From Sphingomonas sp. (GTDB taxonomy: Bacteria; Pseudomonadota; Alphaproteobacteria; Sphingomonadales; Sphingomonadaceae), in NCBI RefSeq assembly GCF_023266535.1, contig NZ_JAHFPY010000003.1, positions 1 to 61,851 of the forward strand: a DNA stretch of 61,851 nt, read 5' to 3'. Every line of letters begins with the position of its first letter. Positions within the stretch are counted from its first letter, which is position 1. The notes under the pieces are model-generated. The model ran no database searches and was not told the origin of the DNA. It worked only from the letters and a program-made list of their open reading frames with translations. The position numbers and the translations under genes were made by a program. Of the stretch, positions 40,051 to 48,979 are shown in pieces.

Positions 40051-41841
40051 ATGGGGATCTTGATTGCCGCGATGCTGGCGGGCGCTGCCGCGCCCGCGCC
40101 GCTGGAATATCATTTCGAAATCGCTCGGGCTCAGGGCACGATCTACAATCCCTGGACGCTCAGTGACGACAAGGTCGAGTTGCGCTCATTCATTGGTTCA
40201 GGAGAGAAGCCTGGCGATTTTGTCGCACCGACCATCCGGGTCGCGCCGGGGCAGCAGCTGAATATCGAGATCAACAATAAGCTCGAGCCCTGCACCGACA
40301 AGCAGCGTGCCGATCACGCTTGCTTCAACGACACCAATCTTCACACCCATGGCCTTTGGGTCTCGCCCATGGGGCATAGCGACAATGTGCTCGTCTCGAT
40401 CGCTCCCGGATCGAGCTACCAATATCAATACGAAATCCCAGCCGACCATCCGGCGGGAACCTTTTGGTATCATCCGCACAGCCATGGCTCGGGCTTCGTC
40501 CAGATCGCCAGCGGCATGGCGGGAGCGCTGATCGTCACCGGCAATCGCGCGCCGACTGAGACGGCACCGGGCGATATTGATATCCTGCTGAAGGATCGGC
40601 GCGGCCGGCCTTTCCCGGAGCGTGTCATGGTGTTCCAGCAGATCGAATACGGCTGCCTGAACGACAAGGGCGTGATCGAGGGCGAGCGAGACAAAGACGG
40701 AGTCCCTATTCGCCCCTTCACCTGCTCGCCAGGCAAGATCGGCCGGATCGAAAGCTTCGACAATGACTGGGGCTGGCGGCGGAGCGGCCGCTATACCGGC
40801 ATCAACGGCAAGGTGGAGCCACGTCTGGACGATGCAAGGACAGGCGAGTTCGAACGCTGGCGCCTGATCGCTGCTGGAAAAGGTGAGTCGATGCATATGC
40901 GGCTCTACCGGCTCGATCCCTCCGCGCCGCCGCTGCGGACCATCAAGGCAGAGCAACAGATTGCCTGGCGTCGGCAATATTGCACCGGCCGGCCATTGCC
41001 GATGTGGCAGATCGCGCTGGACGGACTGACCCGCTCAGACGTCCGCAAAGTCGATGAGGCCGTTCTCAACGCCGGCGAGCGGATGGACCTATTGGTGCGA
41101 CTACCCGAGCCGGGCGCCTACTGCATGGTCAATGACAATGTCAGGAACGGCGGTGAAGAGCAGAACCCTTCGCGAATTGTCGCGCTGGTCGGAGCCAAAG
41201 GTGTCGGTGACGAAGGCGTCGACCCGGAGGCGCTGCTGCGGACCGAGCTGATCGCTTCGGCGGAGAAATCGCTAGCGACCAGCGGGCAGGCTACGGTCAA
41301 GGCGCGCGTGATCGCCGATCTCAATGACGGCCTCAAGCTGACGTCATTTGCCTGGCACAAACCCATCCCCCAAGCGGAGGTCAGCGGATACCGCGAAGCG
41401 ATCCTCAATATCATAGAAGAGACGCCAACCTCGGCGTCGTTCCGGATCAACGGCAGAACCTATGAGCATGGCCGCATCGATGCTGTGCTCCCACTGGGCA
41501 AGACGGAGGAATGGCGGGTGACGGCGTTGATCGACGAACATCCGCTCCACATTCACATCAACCCGTTCCAAATCATCTCGATCGAAGATCCGGAAGGGCA
41601 CGACCTCACCGACCCGAAAGGCCCGGCATATGACGCGGACTATGCAGGGCTAAAGGGCGAGTGGAAGGACACAATCTTCATCAAGGATAATGTGCGTATC
41701 GCCTTCCGCACCCGGTACGAGCGCTTCACCGGCGACTTCGTCATCCACTGCCACATTCCGTACCACGGCGACCATGGCATGATGCAGAATCTGCGCATCG
41801 CTGCGGAGGAGGAACCGGCGGCGGCGCATTCGGGGCATTAG
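40051..41841 (+). CDS. Exported multicopper oxidase (laccase-like)
   Basis: This 596-aa oxidase has a short signal (MGILIAAMLAGAAAPAP) and all four copper motifs: NLHTHGLWVS (His98, His100), TFWYHPHSHGSG (His141-145), HPLHIHINPF, and IHCHIPYHGDHGMM carrying the type 1 ligands. It would oxidise phenols or metal ions and reduce oxygen to water in the periplasm. A start five codons upstream (40036) is possible. It lies divergent from the TPP-enzyme gene. Laccase, copper(I) oxidase and Mn oxidase cannot be told apart here. Confidence 0.9.
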   Translation: MGILIAAMLAGAAAPAPLEYHFEIARAQGTIYNPWTLSDDKVELRSFIGSGEKPGDFVAPTIRVAPGQQLNIEINNKLEPCTDKQRADHACFNDTNLHTHGLWVSPMGHSDNVLVSIAPGSSYQYQYEIPADHPAGTFWYHPHSHGSGFVQIASGMAGALIVTGNRAPTETAPGDIDILLKDRRGRPFPERVMVFQQIEYGCLNDKGVIEGERDKDGVPIRPFTCSPGKIGRIESFDNDWGWRRSGRYTGINGKVEPRLDDARTGEFERWRLIAAGKGESMHMRLYRLDPSAPPLRTIKAEQQIAWRRQYCTGRPLPMWQIALDGLTRSDVRKVDEAVLNAGERMDLLVRLPEPGAYCMVNDNVRNGGEEQNPSRIVALVGAKGVGDEGVDPEALLRTELIASAEKSLATSGQATVKARVIADLNDGLKLTSFAWHKPIPQAEVSGYREAILNIIEETPTSASFRINGRTYEHGRIDAVLPLGKTEEWRVTALIDEHPLHIHINPFQIISIEDPEGHDLTDPKGPAYDADYAGLKGEWKDTIFIKDNVRIAFRTRYERFTGDFVIHCHIPYHGDHGMMQNLRIAAEEEPAAAHSGH

Positions 41842-41965
41842 CTGGAGTCGTCGGCGGCACTTCAGAATCTGTAGTGTTTTGGTTCAAAAGCTGAACTAGC
41901 TGGCCGCCCGGTCACGCCACTAGCTTCCCTCCATCCCGAAACAATTGCAGGATGGAGGAACGCCG

Positions 41966-43105
41966 ATGCTGGCGCTTGTCGAGAAGCCAATGACGACCAA
42001 CTGGAAAGCCAAGGCCGAGGAAATTGCGGCGAGGATTGCCGAGCACGCCGCGACGCATGACGCGGACGACAGCTTCGTCACCGAAGGTTTTGCCGCGCTG
42101 GATGAGGCAGACTTTTTTGCCGCGCTGGTGCCGGAGGAATTCGGCGGCGGCGGCGCGAAGATCAGCGAAGTCGCCGACGCGCTCAAGATCATCGGCGCCG
42201 CCTGCGGGTCGACGGCGCTGGCGGCGTCGATGCACAGCCATATCGTCGCCCTGGCGGCGTGGCGTTTCAAGCATCAGGCTGCACCGACCGACGGGCTATT
42301 GAAGCGCGTCGCGGCCGAGCGGCTGAGGCTGGTGTCGAGCGGCGGCTCGGACTGGCTGAAGAGTGCCGGCACGATGGAGAAGGTCGAGGGAGGCTATCGC
42401 CTGACCGCGCGCAAGGCATTCGCCAGCGGGTCGCCGACCGGTGACCTGATGTCGACCAGCGCCGTATATGATGATCCGGCGGACGGCCCGACCGTGCTCC
42501 ATTTCTTTGTGCCGCTGAAGGGCGAGGGTGTCAGCATCGAGCCGACCTGGCGCACGCTTGGCATGCGCGGCACGGGATCGGACGACGTCGTATTCGATAG
42601 AGCGTTCATCCCCGACGCGGCGATCGCCGGCAAGCGGCCGCAAAGCCAGTGGCACATGCTGTTCCACATGATCAGCATGATCGCCTTCGGAATCATCTAT
42701 TCGGCCTATCTCGGCGTTGCCGAGGGCGCGCGGAACCGGGCGCTGGAGATCATCAAGAAGCGGCCGGTCGACCCGATCCTGGCGCAGCTGGTCGGCGAGA
42801 TGGAGAACCGCCTGCTCGTCGCCAAGCTGGCGCACCGGCGGATGATCGAGATTGCGGAGACTGGAACGCCCGGCCCGGAAACAACCAGCGAGGCAATGCA
42901 GTGCCGTACGCTGGTTGGCCAGGCGTGCATCGACACCGTCACCAAGGCGATGGAAGTCGCTGGCGGCGCGGCTTTCTATCGCAAGACGGGCCTTGAGCGA
43001 GCGTTCCGCGACATCCAGGCCGCGCGCTTCCACCCGATGCAGGAAAAGCAGCAACTCGACCTCACCGGACGGACCGTGTTGGGCTGGCCGATCGACGCCA
43101 ACTAA
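41966..43105 (+). CDS. Acyl-CoA dehydrogenase-fold flavoprotein
   Basis: This 379-aa protein has the acyl-CoA dehydrogenase fold: an N-terminal helical domain (VPEEFGGGGAKISEVADALK), a middle beta domain (FFVPLKGEGVSIEPTWRTLG with MRGTGSDDVVFDRAFIP) and a C-terminal helical domain (GLERAFRDIQAARFHPMQ). The C-terminal pattern and lack of a clear catalytic Glu also fit flavin-dependent monooxygenases of the DszC/HsaA type. The substrate is unknown. GGAGGA stands before the ATG. It probably pairs with the EthD gene 37 nt downstream. Confidence 0.82.
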   Translation: MLALVEKPMTTNWKAKAEEIAARIAEHAATHDADDSFVTEGFAALDEADFFAALVPEEFGGGGAKISEVADALKIIGAACGSTALAASMHSHIVALAAWRFKHQAAPTDGLLKRVAAERLRLVSSGGSDWLKSAGTMEKVEGGYRLTARKAFASGSPTGDLMSTSAVYDDPADGPTVLHFFVPLKGEGVSIEPTWRTLGMRGTGSDDVVFDRAFIPDAAIAGKRPQSQWHMLFHMISMIAFGIIYSAYLGVAEGARNRALEIIKKRPVDPILAQLVGEMENRLLVAKLAHRRMIEIAETGTPGPETTSEAMQCRTLVGQACIDTVTKAMEVAGGAAFYRKTGLERAFRDIQAARFHPMQEKQQLDLTGRTVLGWPIDAN

Positions 43106-43142
43106 GCTGGCAGGCCGCCGCCAAACCGGCTAGGCGGCGGCC

Positions 43143-43457
43143 ATGTACATCATCACGATCCACTATCCGAACAGCGACGGCGCGACCTTCGACCATGAAT
43201 ATTACCGGACGAAGCATTTGCCGGAAGTCGGCAAGGCGTTCGGGCCCTATGGGCTCGGCTATGCCAGCGTGCTAAAGGGCGAGGAGAGCGTTGACGGCAC
43301 GCCGCCGGCCTATTTCATCACCACCATCCTGAGCTTCCGCGAGGAGCAGGGCGCGCGCGAAGCCATCGCCAGCGACGGCGGCAGGGCGCTGGCCGCCGAC
43401 GTCCCCAATTTCACCAGAGTCAGGCCGCTGGTGCAGTTCAATACAGCGGTGCCCTAG
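43143..43457 (+). CDS. EthD family protein
   Basis: This 104-aa dimeric alpha-beta barrel protein of the EthD family carries the sequence DHEYYRTKHLPEVGKAFGPYGL, typical of the family. EthD proteins assist oxidative degradation systems or decarboxylate small aromatics. Following an acyl-CoA dehydrogenase/monooxygenase-like gene, it may be part of a small catabolic unit. Its stop overlaps the convergent TIR gene by 4 bp. Confidence 0.85.
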   Translation: MYIITIHYPNSDGATFDHEYYRTKHLPEVGKAFGPYGLGYASVLKGEESVDGTPPAYFITTILSFREEQGAREAIASDGGRALAADVPNFTRVRPLVQFNTAVP

Positions 43458-45373
43458 GTCGCGTATTTCGCCGCCTCTTTCCGGCAATCGTAGGGAAGCG
43501 TCGGATCGTTACAGAAGTCGGGCCATTGCCCGCTCGCCTTCCAATATTTGAGGAATCCCAGGTGCGCGGCGGCGGCGATCGACCGCGGGTCACGCCATAC
43601 TTCTCGCATTGCCGGCCGGAACAGTACCTCGGCGTTCCACCCGATCGCCGGTCCGCCAGAGTAGTGCACGAGCAGGTCGATCGCCTCGTCCTTGCGGCCA
43701 AACTGACCAAGCGCCTGGATCAACCCGACCATATCCCTTGGATCCCGGACGTAGATCGCGCGCACCTCATCGATGGCGCGCTGGACGTTGGCGGGCGTGG
43801 GATCGATGCTGGCGAGGATGAAGCTTTCCTGCTGGGGAAAATCGGCGCCTGACAGGCTCGTGCGATAGATTTTCAGGGCTTCCTTCGGATCGCCAAATCG
43901 CAGGTCGAGGCGATATCTTGCGAAGAGGAGGTTGTTGGCGGACGGCCACATCGCTTCGGCCTTGCGCAGCTGGTCGTAGGCGGTGTCTACTTTCCCGGCA
44001 TAGGCCAGCGCAGAAGCATAACTGTCGAGTATGGCCGGGGAGAGCGGGTCGAGCTGAACCGCCCGTGCTGCGTATTCGACCGAGTCTGCCATTCGGCCGA
44101 CCCGTTGGGATAGATCCCCATGGACGCGGTAGACGAGCGGATTGTCGGGGTCGGCCCTGACTGCCTGCTGGTAGAGGCGCGATTTGCCAAGAAAGTCATT
44201 TGACGGCAGCAGCGCCGCCCTAGCGACATAGATCTCTCCAATATCAGGGCCCAGCTTCTCCGCCTGCGCAAGATGCCTCCGCAGGGAAGCGACGAGCGAG
44301 GGCGGCGAATCGGCATTGGCTGCGCGCTCAGACTCGATTGTTAGCAACTTCGCCCAGGCACCCCCGAAATGCGGAGCGCTGGTAACGACCTGCTCGAACA
44401 GCTTGGCTACCGCGGGATCGAATTGACCGGTGCCATAGATGTCTTCGAGGCGGGAGCAGGCACCCAGATAGAGTTTAAGTGTCTCCGGCTTGATCCGGTC
44501 TCGAACGTCCGACAGCGCTTCGATCCCGCACGTCAGCAAGCGCTTGGAGGTCAGGGTGAGCTGCTGCGACAGCGCGTCAGCCTGTCCGATTGGCTGCTGA
44601 AGCGATGTCGACCACAGGATGGAATGATTCTTGCCGGAAATCACACTGAGGTCGCGGCGGAGGACCTTGGCGTCATCATTCGTCGCAACCTGGAGAACGA
44701 TGTCGGCATCGCCTTCGCCCGAGATTAGCTGAAAGGCGGCGCCGCGGGCCGACTGGAGGTCGCCAAGACGCACCGCCAGTTGCCGCGCAACCTCTTGCGA
44801 TGGTGCCGATCCGCCTGCTGCTTCCACGGCCACAACCGGTGTGCGTGCGGTGCTTTGCACGGTCCACCACCATCCGACGCCAGCGATCGCCAAGGCGAGC
44901 AGGGCGAAGGCGATCGTCCCACGACGCCGCAAGGGCCACGGAGAGCTACTTGTTACGTGAGATGCCGTTGCGCGAGGCAGTCTTGCTCCCCCGCTATCGG
45001 CTATCGCATCCAGAATGTCCTGCACGTTGGATGGGGGCGATGGGCCCTTCCATTTGATCAGGTCGATGGTCTGGAACTGGCGAAAGCCGAGGGGTGGCAG
45101 GGAACGGTCGAGCGCTATTGGAATGAGGCGGTTGTCGTCGCGCCCGGTCGCGGCCTCGTCGCGGACCCAGGTCGAATGGATCGACCGCTTCGACCACAGG
45201 ACGATGATCTTGTCCGCGTCGGCAAGCGCGGCTTCGATTTCATCGGAGAACTCGCGGCCCCCACGGATGTGCCGGTCCCACCAGACGCGATGACCGGCCG
45301 CATCCAGGCACGCCGCAAGCGCAGCGGCTTTTCCCACATCATCGTGAACGTAGCTGAGGAAGATGCTGGCCAA
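43454..45373 (-). CDS. TIR domain - membrane helix - TPR protein
   Basis: This 639-aa protein has an N-terminal TIR domain (residues 2-125: IFLSYVHDDV, WWDRHIRGGREFSDEIEAAL, VLWSKRSIHSTWVRDEA). Glu73 sits where TIR NADases have the catalytic glutamate. One membrane helix follows (about 152-171), then a periplasmic region of about 130 residues and TPR-like repeats to the C-terminus (about 300-600, for example NPLVYRVHGDLSQRVGRMAD). The start is TTG preceded by GGGGGG. Neighbours give no clue. It may sense or signal across the inner membrane; whether it cleaves NAD is unknown. Base use is slightly less GC-rich than its neighbours. Confidence 0.82.
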   Translation of the reverse strand: MASIFLSYVHDDVGKAAALAACLDAAGHRVWWDRHIRGGREFSDEIEAALADADKIIVLWSKRSIHSTWVRDEAATGRDDNRLIPIALDRSLPPLGFRQFQTIDLIKWKGPSPPSNVQDILDAIADSGGARLPRATASHVTSSSPWPLRRRGTIAFALLALAIAGVGWWWTVQSTARTPVVAVEAAGGSAPSQEVARQLAVRLGDLQSARGAAFQLISGEGDADIVLQVATNDDAKVLRRDLSVISGKNHSILWSTSLQQPIGQADALSQQLTLTSKRLLTCGIEALSDVRDRIKPETLKLYLGACSRLEDIYGTGQFDPAVAKLFEQVVTSAPHFGGAWAKLLTIESERAANADSPPSLVASLRRHLAQAEKLGPDIGEIYVARAALLPSNDFLGKSRLYQQAVRADPDNPLVYRVHGDLSQRVGRMADSVEYAARAVQLDPLSPAILDSYASALAYAGKVDTAYDQLRKAEAMWPSANNLLFARYRLDLRFGDPKEALKIYRTSLSGADFPQQESFILASIDPTPANVQRAIDEVRAIYVRDPRDMVGLIQALGQFGRKDEAIDLLVHYSGGPAIGWNAEVLFRPAMREVWRDPRSIAAAAHLGFLKYWKASGQWPDFCNDPTLPYDCRKEAAKYAT

Positions 45374-45436
45374 CGGCTGCCCCCCGTGGTGCGGGAGGTT
45401 AGCCGAGGCTTGAGGGGTTAGCTAGCGCCGCAGCGT

Positions 45437-46864
45437 TCAAGCCTGGTGGATAGCTTTGACGACTTGATACGACTCCAAGCCCTCTTTCCCGCCCTCGGAG
45501 CCGAACCCGCTGTCCTTGACCCCGCCGAACGGCGCGTCGGCGACCGAAATGGCAAAGGTGTTGATGCCGACCATGCCGCTCTCGATCAGATCGCCGATCA
45601 GGTTCGCGCGGCGGCCATTCTCGGTGAAGGCGAAGGCAGCGAGGCCGAATGGCAGGCGGTTGGCCTGTTCCATCACTTCGTCGAAGGTCGAGAAGCTCTT
45701 GGTTACCGCGACGGGCCCGAACGGCTCGTCGTTCATGATGTCGGCGGTGTTGGGGACGTCGGCCAGCAGCGTCGGCTGGAAGAAGAAACCGCCGTCACCC
45801 TTGGACCCACCGGCAAGAATGCGCGCTCCCTTGGCCTCCGCATCCGCGACCAGCGCGCCGACCGCATCGGGCCGCCGCGCATTGGCGAGCGGACCCATGC
45901 GGGTGGCCTCGTCGAGGCCGTTGCCGATCTTCACCTTGGCGGTGCGCTCGGCGAAACCCTTCAAAAAGGCATCGTAGATCGATTCCTGGACATAGAAGCG
46001 GGTCGGGGAGACGCACACCTGGCCGGCGTTCCGGAATTTCTGCGGGACGACCATGTCGAGTGTCTTTTCGAGGTCGCAATCGTCGAAAATCAGCACCGGG
46101 GCGTGGCCGCCGAGCTCCATCGTGATGCGGGTCATGCTGTCGGCGGCGAGGCGCATCAGATGCTTGCCGACATTGGTCGAGCCGGTGAAGCTGACCTTGC
46201 GGATTTCCTTGCTGCCGATCAACGTGGTGCTGATCAGGTCGGCATCGCCGTGGACCAGCTGGGCAACGCCCTTGGGAATGCCGGCATCGGCCAGCGCGCG
46301 GAACAGTTCGGTGGCGACGCCCGGCGTGTCGTGCGGCGGGCGCGAGATGACGGTGCAGCCGGCGGCGAGCGCGGCGGCGACCTTCTTGGCCAGCAGATAG
46401 ATCGGGAAGTTCCACGGGCTGAAGGTTGCGACCGGCCCGACCGGCTGGCGGATAACCCGCGACAGTTGGCCCGCCGGGCGGACCAGGGTGCGGCCATAAT
46501 CGCGCTTGATGTCCTCGGCATACCAGTCGAACAGCTGGGCCGAGCCCAACACTTCGAGGCGCGCCTCGTTCAAAACCTTGCCCTGCTCCTGGGTCAGGGT
46601 GGCGGCGATCTGGTCGGCGCGCTCGCGCAGCAGCGAGGCGGCCTTGTGCAGGATGGCGCCACGCTTCTCGACATCGGTCGCGCGCCATTCCGGGAAGGCG
46701 CGGTCGGCGGCAGCGAGTGCCTCGTCCAGATCGGCCTTGGTGGCATAGGGCACTTCGGCGATGCCGCTGCCGTTGGCGGGATTGACGACCGTGTGGGCGT
46801 CGCGGCCTTCGCCGCTTTTCCACACGCCGTCGATGAAGAGTTGGAGGTCGGTGTCGTAGCTCAT
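45437..46864 (-). CDS. NAD(P)-dependent aldehyde dehydrogenase (succinate-semialdehyde dehydrogenase-like)
   Basis: This 475-aa aldehyde dehydrogenase is closest to succinate-semialdehyde dehydrogenases. The catalytic Cys is in RNAGQVCVSPTRFYV and the general base Glu in MELGGHAP; the FSPWNFPIYLLAKK and NDEPFGPVAV blocks are intact. One oddity: the cofactor-binding segment usually read as KP.E.TP is SRPPHDTP, so the conserved Lys is Arg175 and the following acidic residue is His. This may alter NAD/NADP choice. It is divergent from the SCP2 gene. Confidence 0.88.
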   Translation of the reverse strand: MSYDTDLQLFIDGVWKSGEGRDAHTVVNPANGSGIAEVPYATKADLDEALAAADRAFPEWRATDVEKRGAILHKAASLLRERADQIAATLTQEQGKVLNEARLEVLGSAQLFDWYAEDIKRDYGRTLVRPAGQLSRVIRQPVGPVATFSPWNFPIYLLAKKVAAALAAGCTVISRPPHDTPGVATELFRALADAGIPKGVAQLVHGDADLISTTLIGSKEIRKVSFTGSTNVGKHLMRLAADSMTRITMELGGHAPVLIFDDCDLEKTLDMVVPQKFRNAGQVCVSPTRFYVQESIYDAFLKGFAERTAKVKIGNGLDEATRMGPLANARRPDAVGALVADAEAKGARILAGGSKGDGGFFFQPTLLADVPNTADIMNDEPFGPVAVTKSFSTFDEVMEQANRLPFGLAAFAFTENGRRANLIGDLIESGMVGINTFAISVADAPFGGVKDSGFGSEGGKEGLESYQVVKAIHQA

Positions 46865-46962
46865 TCCCGGTCAGATAGGCGCGCCGGAGCTTGTCGCCAA
46901 GCCCGTCTTGAATGCTTCTTGGCCAGTCGCTACTCGCAACTTAAATCAACGGGAGAGTTTCG

Positions 46963-47265
46963 ATGACCAAGGCGGATCTGCTGGCCAAGATGCAGGATGC
47001 GGGGGCTTGGCTTCCGGGCAAGACGATCAAGATCGATTTCGGCGGCGATGATGGCGTGATCCTGATGGACGGCGCCAACAGCCTGGTCAGCGACGCCGAC
47101 ATGGGCGCCGATACGACGATCAAGGTCAGCTGGGACGATTTCCAGTCGCTCGCCTCGGGCGCGCTCGACGGCATGACCGCCTTCATGACCGGCAAGCTCA
47201 AGGTCGAGGGCGACATGGGCAACGCCATGCAGCTCCAGGGCATTTTTGCGAAGCTGCGGGGATAG
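46963..47265 (+). CDS. SCP2 sterol-binding domain protein
   Basis: This 100-aa single SCP2 domain would bind a lipid or hydrophobic ligand in the cytoplasm. Family features are IKIDFGGDDGVILMDGA, ADTTIKVSWDDFQSLASG and the C-terminal MTGKLKVEGDMGNAMQLQG. The start has GGGAG. It is followed after 4 nt by the ACT gene. Confidence 0.9.
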   Translation: MTKADLLAKMQDAGAWLPGKTIKIDFGGDDGVILMDGANSLVSDADMGADTTIKVSWDDFQSLASGALDGMTAFMTGKLKVEGDMGNAMQLQGIFAKLRG

Positions 47266-47269
47266 TCAC

Positions 47270-47623
47270 TTGAGCGGCGAGCGCGACCTGACGCGGCTGC
47301 TCGCCGCGCTCGAGCCGCAGCTTTATCCGGAACGTTACAGCTTCACTACGACGGTGGACCCGACGCTCGAGGACGGCGACTTTGCCATCGTCAGGGAGGT
47401 CGAAGGGCTGACGGTGGTGCGGCTCGATCCCAGCGGCGAGTGGGCAAGGATCAGCCTCGGTGTTCATTCCAGCCTCGATGCGGTCGGGCTGACGGCGGCG
47501 CTATCCGCGCGCCTCGCCGATATTGGAATCAGCGCCAACATCGTCGCCGCCTACTACCACGATCATATTTTCGTGCAGTGGGACCGGCGGGATGAAGCGA
47601 TGGCCTGCCTGCGCCCTGCATAA
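47270..47623 (+). CDS. ACT domain-containing protein
   Basis: This protein of about 117 aa is a single-chain pair of ACT-like units (PF13840 type), with the marker FTTTVDPTLEDGDFAIVREV followed by GLTVVRLDPSGEWARISLGV and ISANIVAAYYHDHIFV. Such proteins are thought to bind amino acids as regulators. The start is a TTG 4 nt after the SCP2 stop, with GGGG upstream. A longer frame beginning inside the SCP2 gene is possible but less likely. Confidence 0.78.
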   Translation: MSGERDLTRLLAALEPQLYPERYSFTTTVDPTLEDGDFAIVREVEGLTVVRLDPSGEWARISLGVHSSLDAVGLTAALSARLADIGISANIVAAYYHDHIFVQWDRRDEAMACLRPA

Positions 47624-47703
47624 GCGCGGCTTATCCAGCCGGCCTCTGATTTTGCCGGACAGGGCAGCCGGGCCAAGCTAATGGATCGGCGGGAGAACGA
47701 TCG

Positions 47704-48348
47704 ATGCTGAAGCTGTTTTACTCGCCTGGCGCCTGCTCGCTGGTGCCGCACATCGCGCTGGAGCAAGCCGGCGCCGATTATGAGCCGGTTCGGGTGGTGC
47801 TGCTGCAGGGCGAGCATCTGAAGCCCGAATATCTCGCGATCAACCCGCACGCCCGGGTTCCCGCGCTGGTCATCGACCAGGGCACCATCACCGAGAATAT
47901 CGCGATCCTGAACTATATCGCCGACCGCTTCAGTGCGGCGGGATCGGTGCCGCGCGGCGATGCTTATGTGACGGCCAAGTGCAACGAACTGCTCGGCTGG
48001 TTTGCCTCGACAGTGCACATCACCTTCGCCCTCATCTGGCGCGCCAGCCGCTTTTCGGACGAGGAAAACATCCATCCGCTGATCCAGGACTATGGCCGCA
48101 GAATATTGGTCGCGCAGTTCGAGGAAATTGAAGGGCTGGTCGGCGACGGCTGGCTGGCCGGCGACCATTTTTCGGCGGCCGACACCTATGCCCTGACCTT
48201 CTTCCGCTGGGGGCGGCGGATCGGAATGGACATGCGCGACTATCCCAAATGGGCGGCGCTCAACCAGCGGCTGCTGGCCGAGCCGTCGGTGCAGCGGGTC
48301 GTGGACATCGAGGAAATAGGTTTCGAGCTATTCCAGCCGGCCGCCTGA
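47704..48348 (+). CDS. Glutathione S-transferase (beta-class-like)
   Basis: This 214-aa GST has an N-terminal thioredoxin-like domain (LKLFYSPGACSLVPHIALEQ with Cys10 as the beta-class residue, then NPHARVPALVID, ITENIAILNYIA) and the helical C-terminal domain (GDHFSAADTYALTFFRW). It conjugates or removes glutathione from electrophiles; the substrate is unknown. It is a single gene with its own ribosome-binding site (GGGAGAAC). Confidence 0.92.
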   Translation: MLKLFYSPGACSLVPHIALEQAGADYEPVRVVLLQGEHLKPEYLAINPHARVPALVIDQGTITENIAILNYIADRFSAAGSVPRGDAYVTAKCNELLGWFASTVHITFALIWRASRFSDEENIHPLIQDYGRRILVAQFEEIEGLVGDGWLAGDHFSAADTYALTFFRWGRRIGMDMRDYPKWAALNQRLLAEPSVQRVVDIEEIGFELFQPAA

Positions 48349-48362
48349 CCGTTAGTCGAAGC

Positions 48363-48439
48363 GTCATTGCGAGGCCCGCAGGGCCACGGCAATCCAGACT
48401 GGATTGCTTCCCTCGGAACAGGTCCGGGGTCGCAATGAC
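48363..48439. repeat. Dispersed inverted-repeat element upstream of the GlcG/HbpS-like gene
   Basis: The ends GTCATTGCGA (48363-48372) and TCGCAATGAC (48430-48439) are perfect inverted repeats, and an inner stem GCAATCCAG/CTGGATTGC (48389-48407) has a 1-nt loop. This is a widespread repeat family in proteobacterial spacers. It ends just before the Shine-Dalgarno of the next gene. Confidence 0.8.
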
Positions 48440-48451
48440 TGGAGGCAAAAA

Positions 48452-48925
48452 ATGCGTCCAATTTTATTCTTGGCTGCGCTGCTCGCTTCGACGGCGACGG
48501 CCCAATCCGCGCCCACACTCGATGCCGCATCCGCCCAGGCGATCGTCGGCGGCTGCGTGGCGCATTCGACCGCAAAAATGCAAAGCCATGCGATCGTCGT
48601 GGTCGATAATGGCGGGCATATCGTCGCCGCGCTGAGGATGGACGGCAACAGCACCGGCATTTTCGATTTTTCGCTGGCCAAGGCGCAGGCGTCCGCCGCC
48701 TGGGGCTTTTCGACCGCGCAGATGCTGGAGAATGCACGGGGCACGCCGGGCTTTGCCGACGCGCCGCATGTGGTGATTGTGCCCGGCGGCGTGCCGGTGT
48801 TCAGCGCCGACGGCAAGACCCGCATCGGCGCGGTCGGCGTGTCGGGCGAGGCGCCGGCCGATGACGCTGCCTGCGCCGAGGCCGGCATCGTCGCGGCAAA
48901 GCTTCGCAGCAGCCGCGCAGACTAA
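48452..48925 (+). CDS. Exported GlcG/HbpS-like heme-binding family protein
   Basis: This 157-aa protein has a signal peptide (MRPILFLAALLASTATAQS) and a GlcG/HbpS domain: SHAIVVVDNGGHIVAALRMD, FSLAKAQASAAWGFSTAQM and FADAPHVVIVPGGVPVF with IGAVGVSGEAPADDAACAEAG. HbpS binds heme in Streptomyces; other members are uncharacterised. GGAGG before the ATG fixes the start. It lies 54 nt ahead of the sco operon and may be its first gene. Confidence 0.88.
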   Translation: MRPILFLAALLASTATAQSAPTLDAASAQAIVGGCVAHSTAKMQSHAIVVVDNGGHIVAALRMDGNSTGIFDFSLAKAQASAAWGFSTAQMLENARGTPGFADAPHVVIVPGGVPVFSADGKTRIGAVGVSGEAPADDAACAEAGIVAAKLRSSRAD

Positions 48926-48979
48926 CCCGGCTTGACCCTTGGACATGCGGACGGCAGAGCCGCGGCCAAGGAGTCTGGC

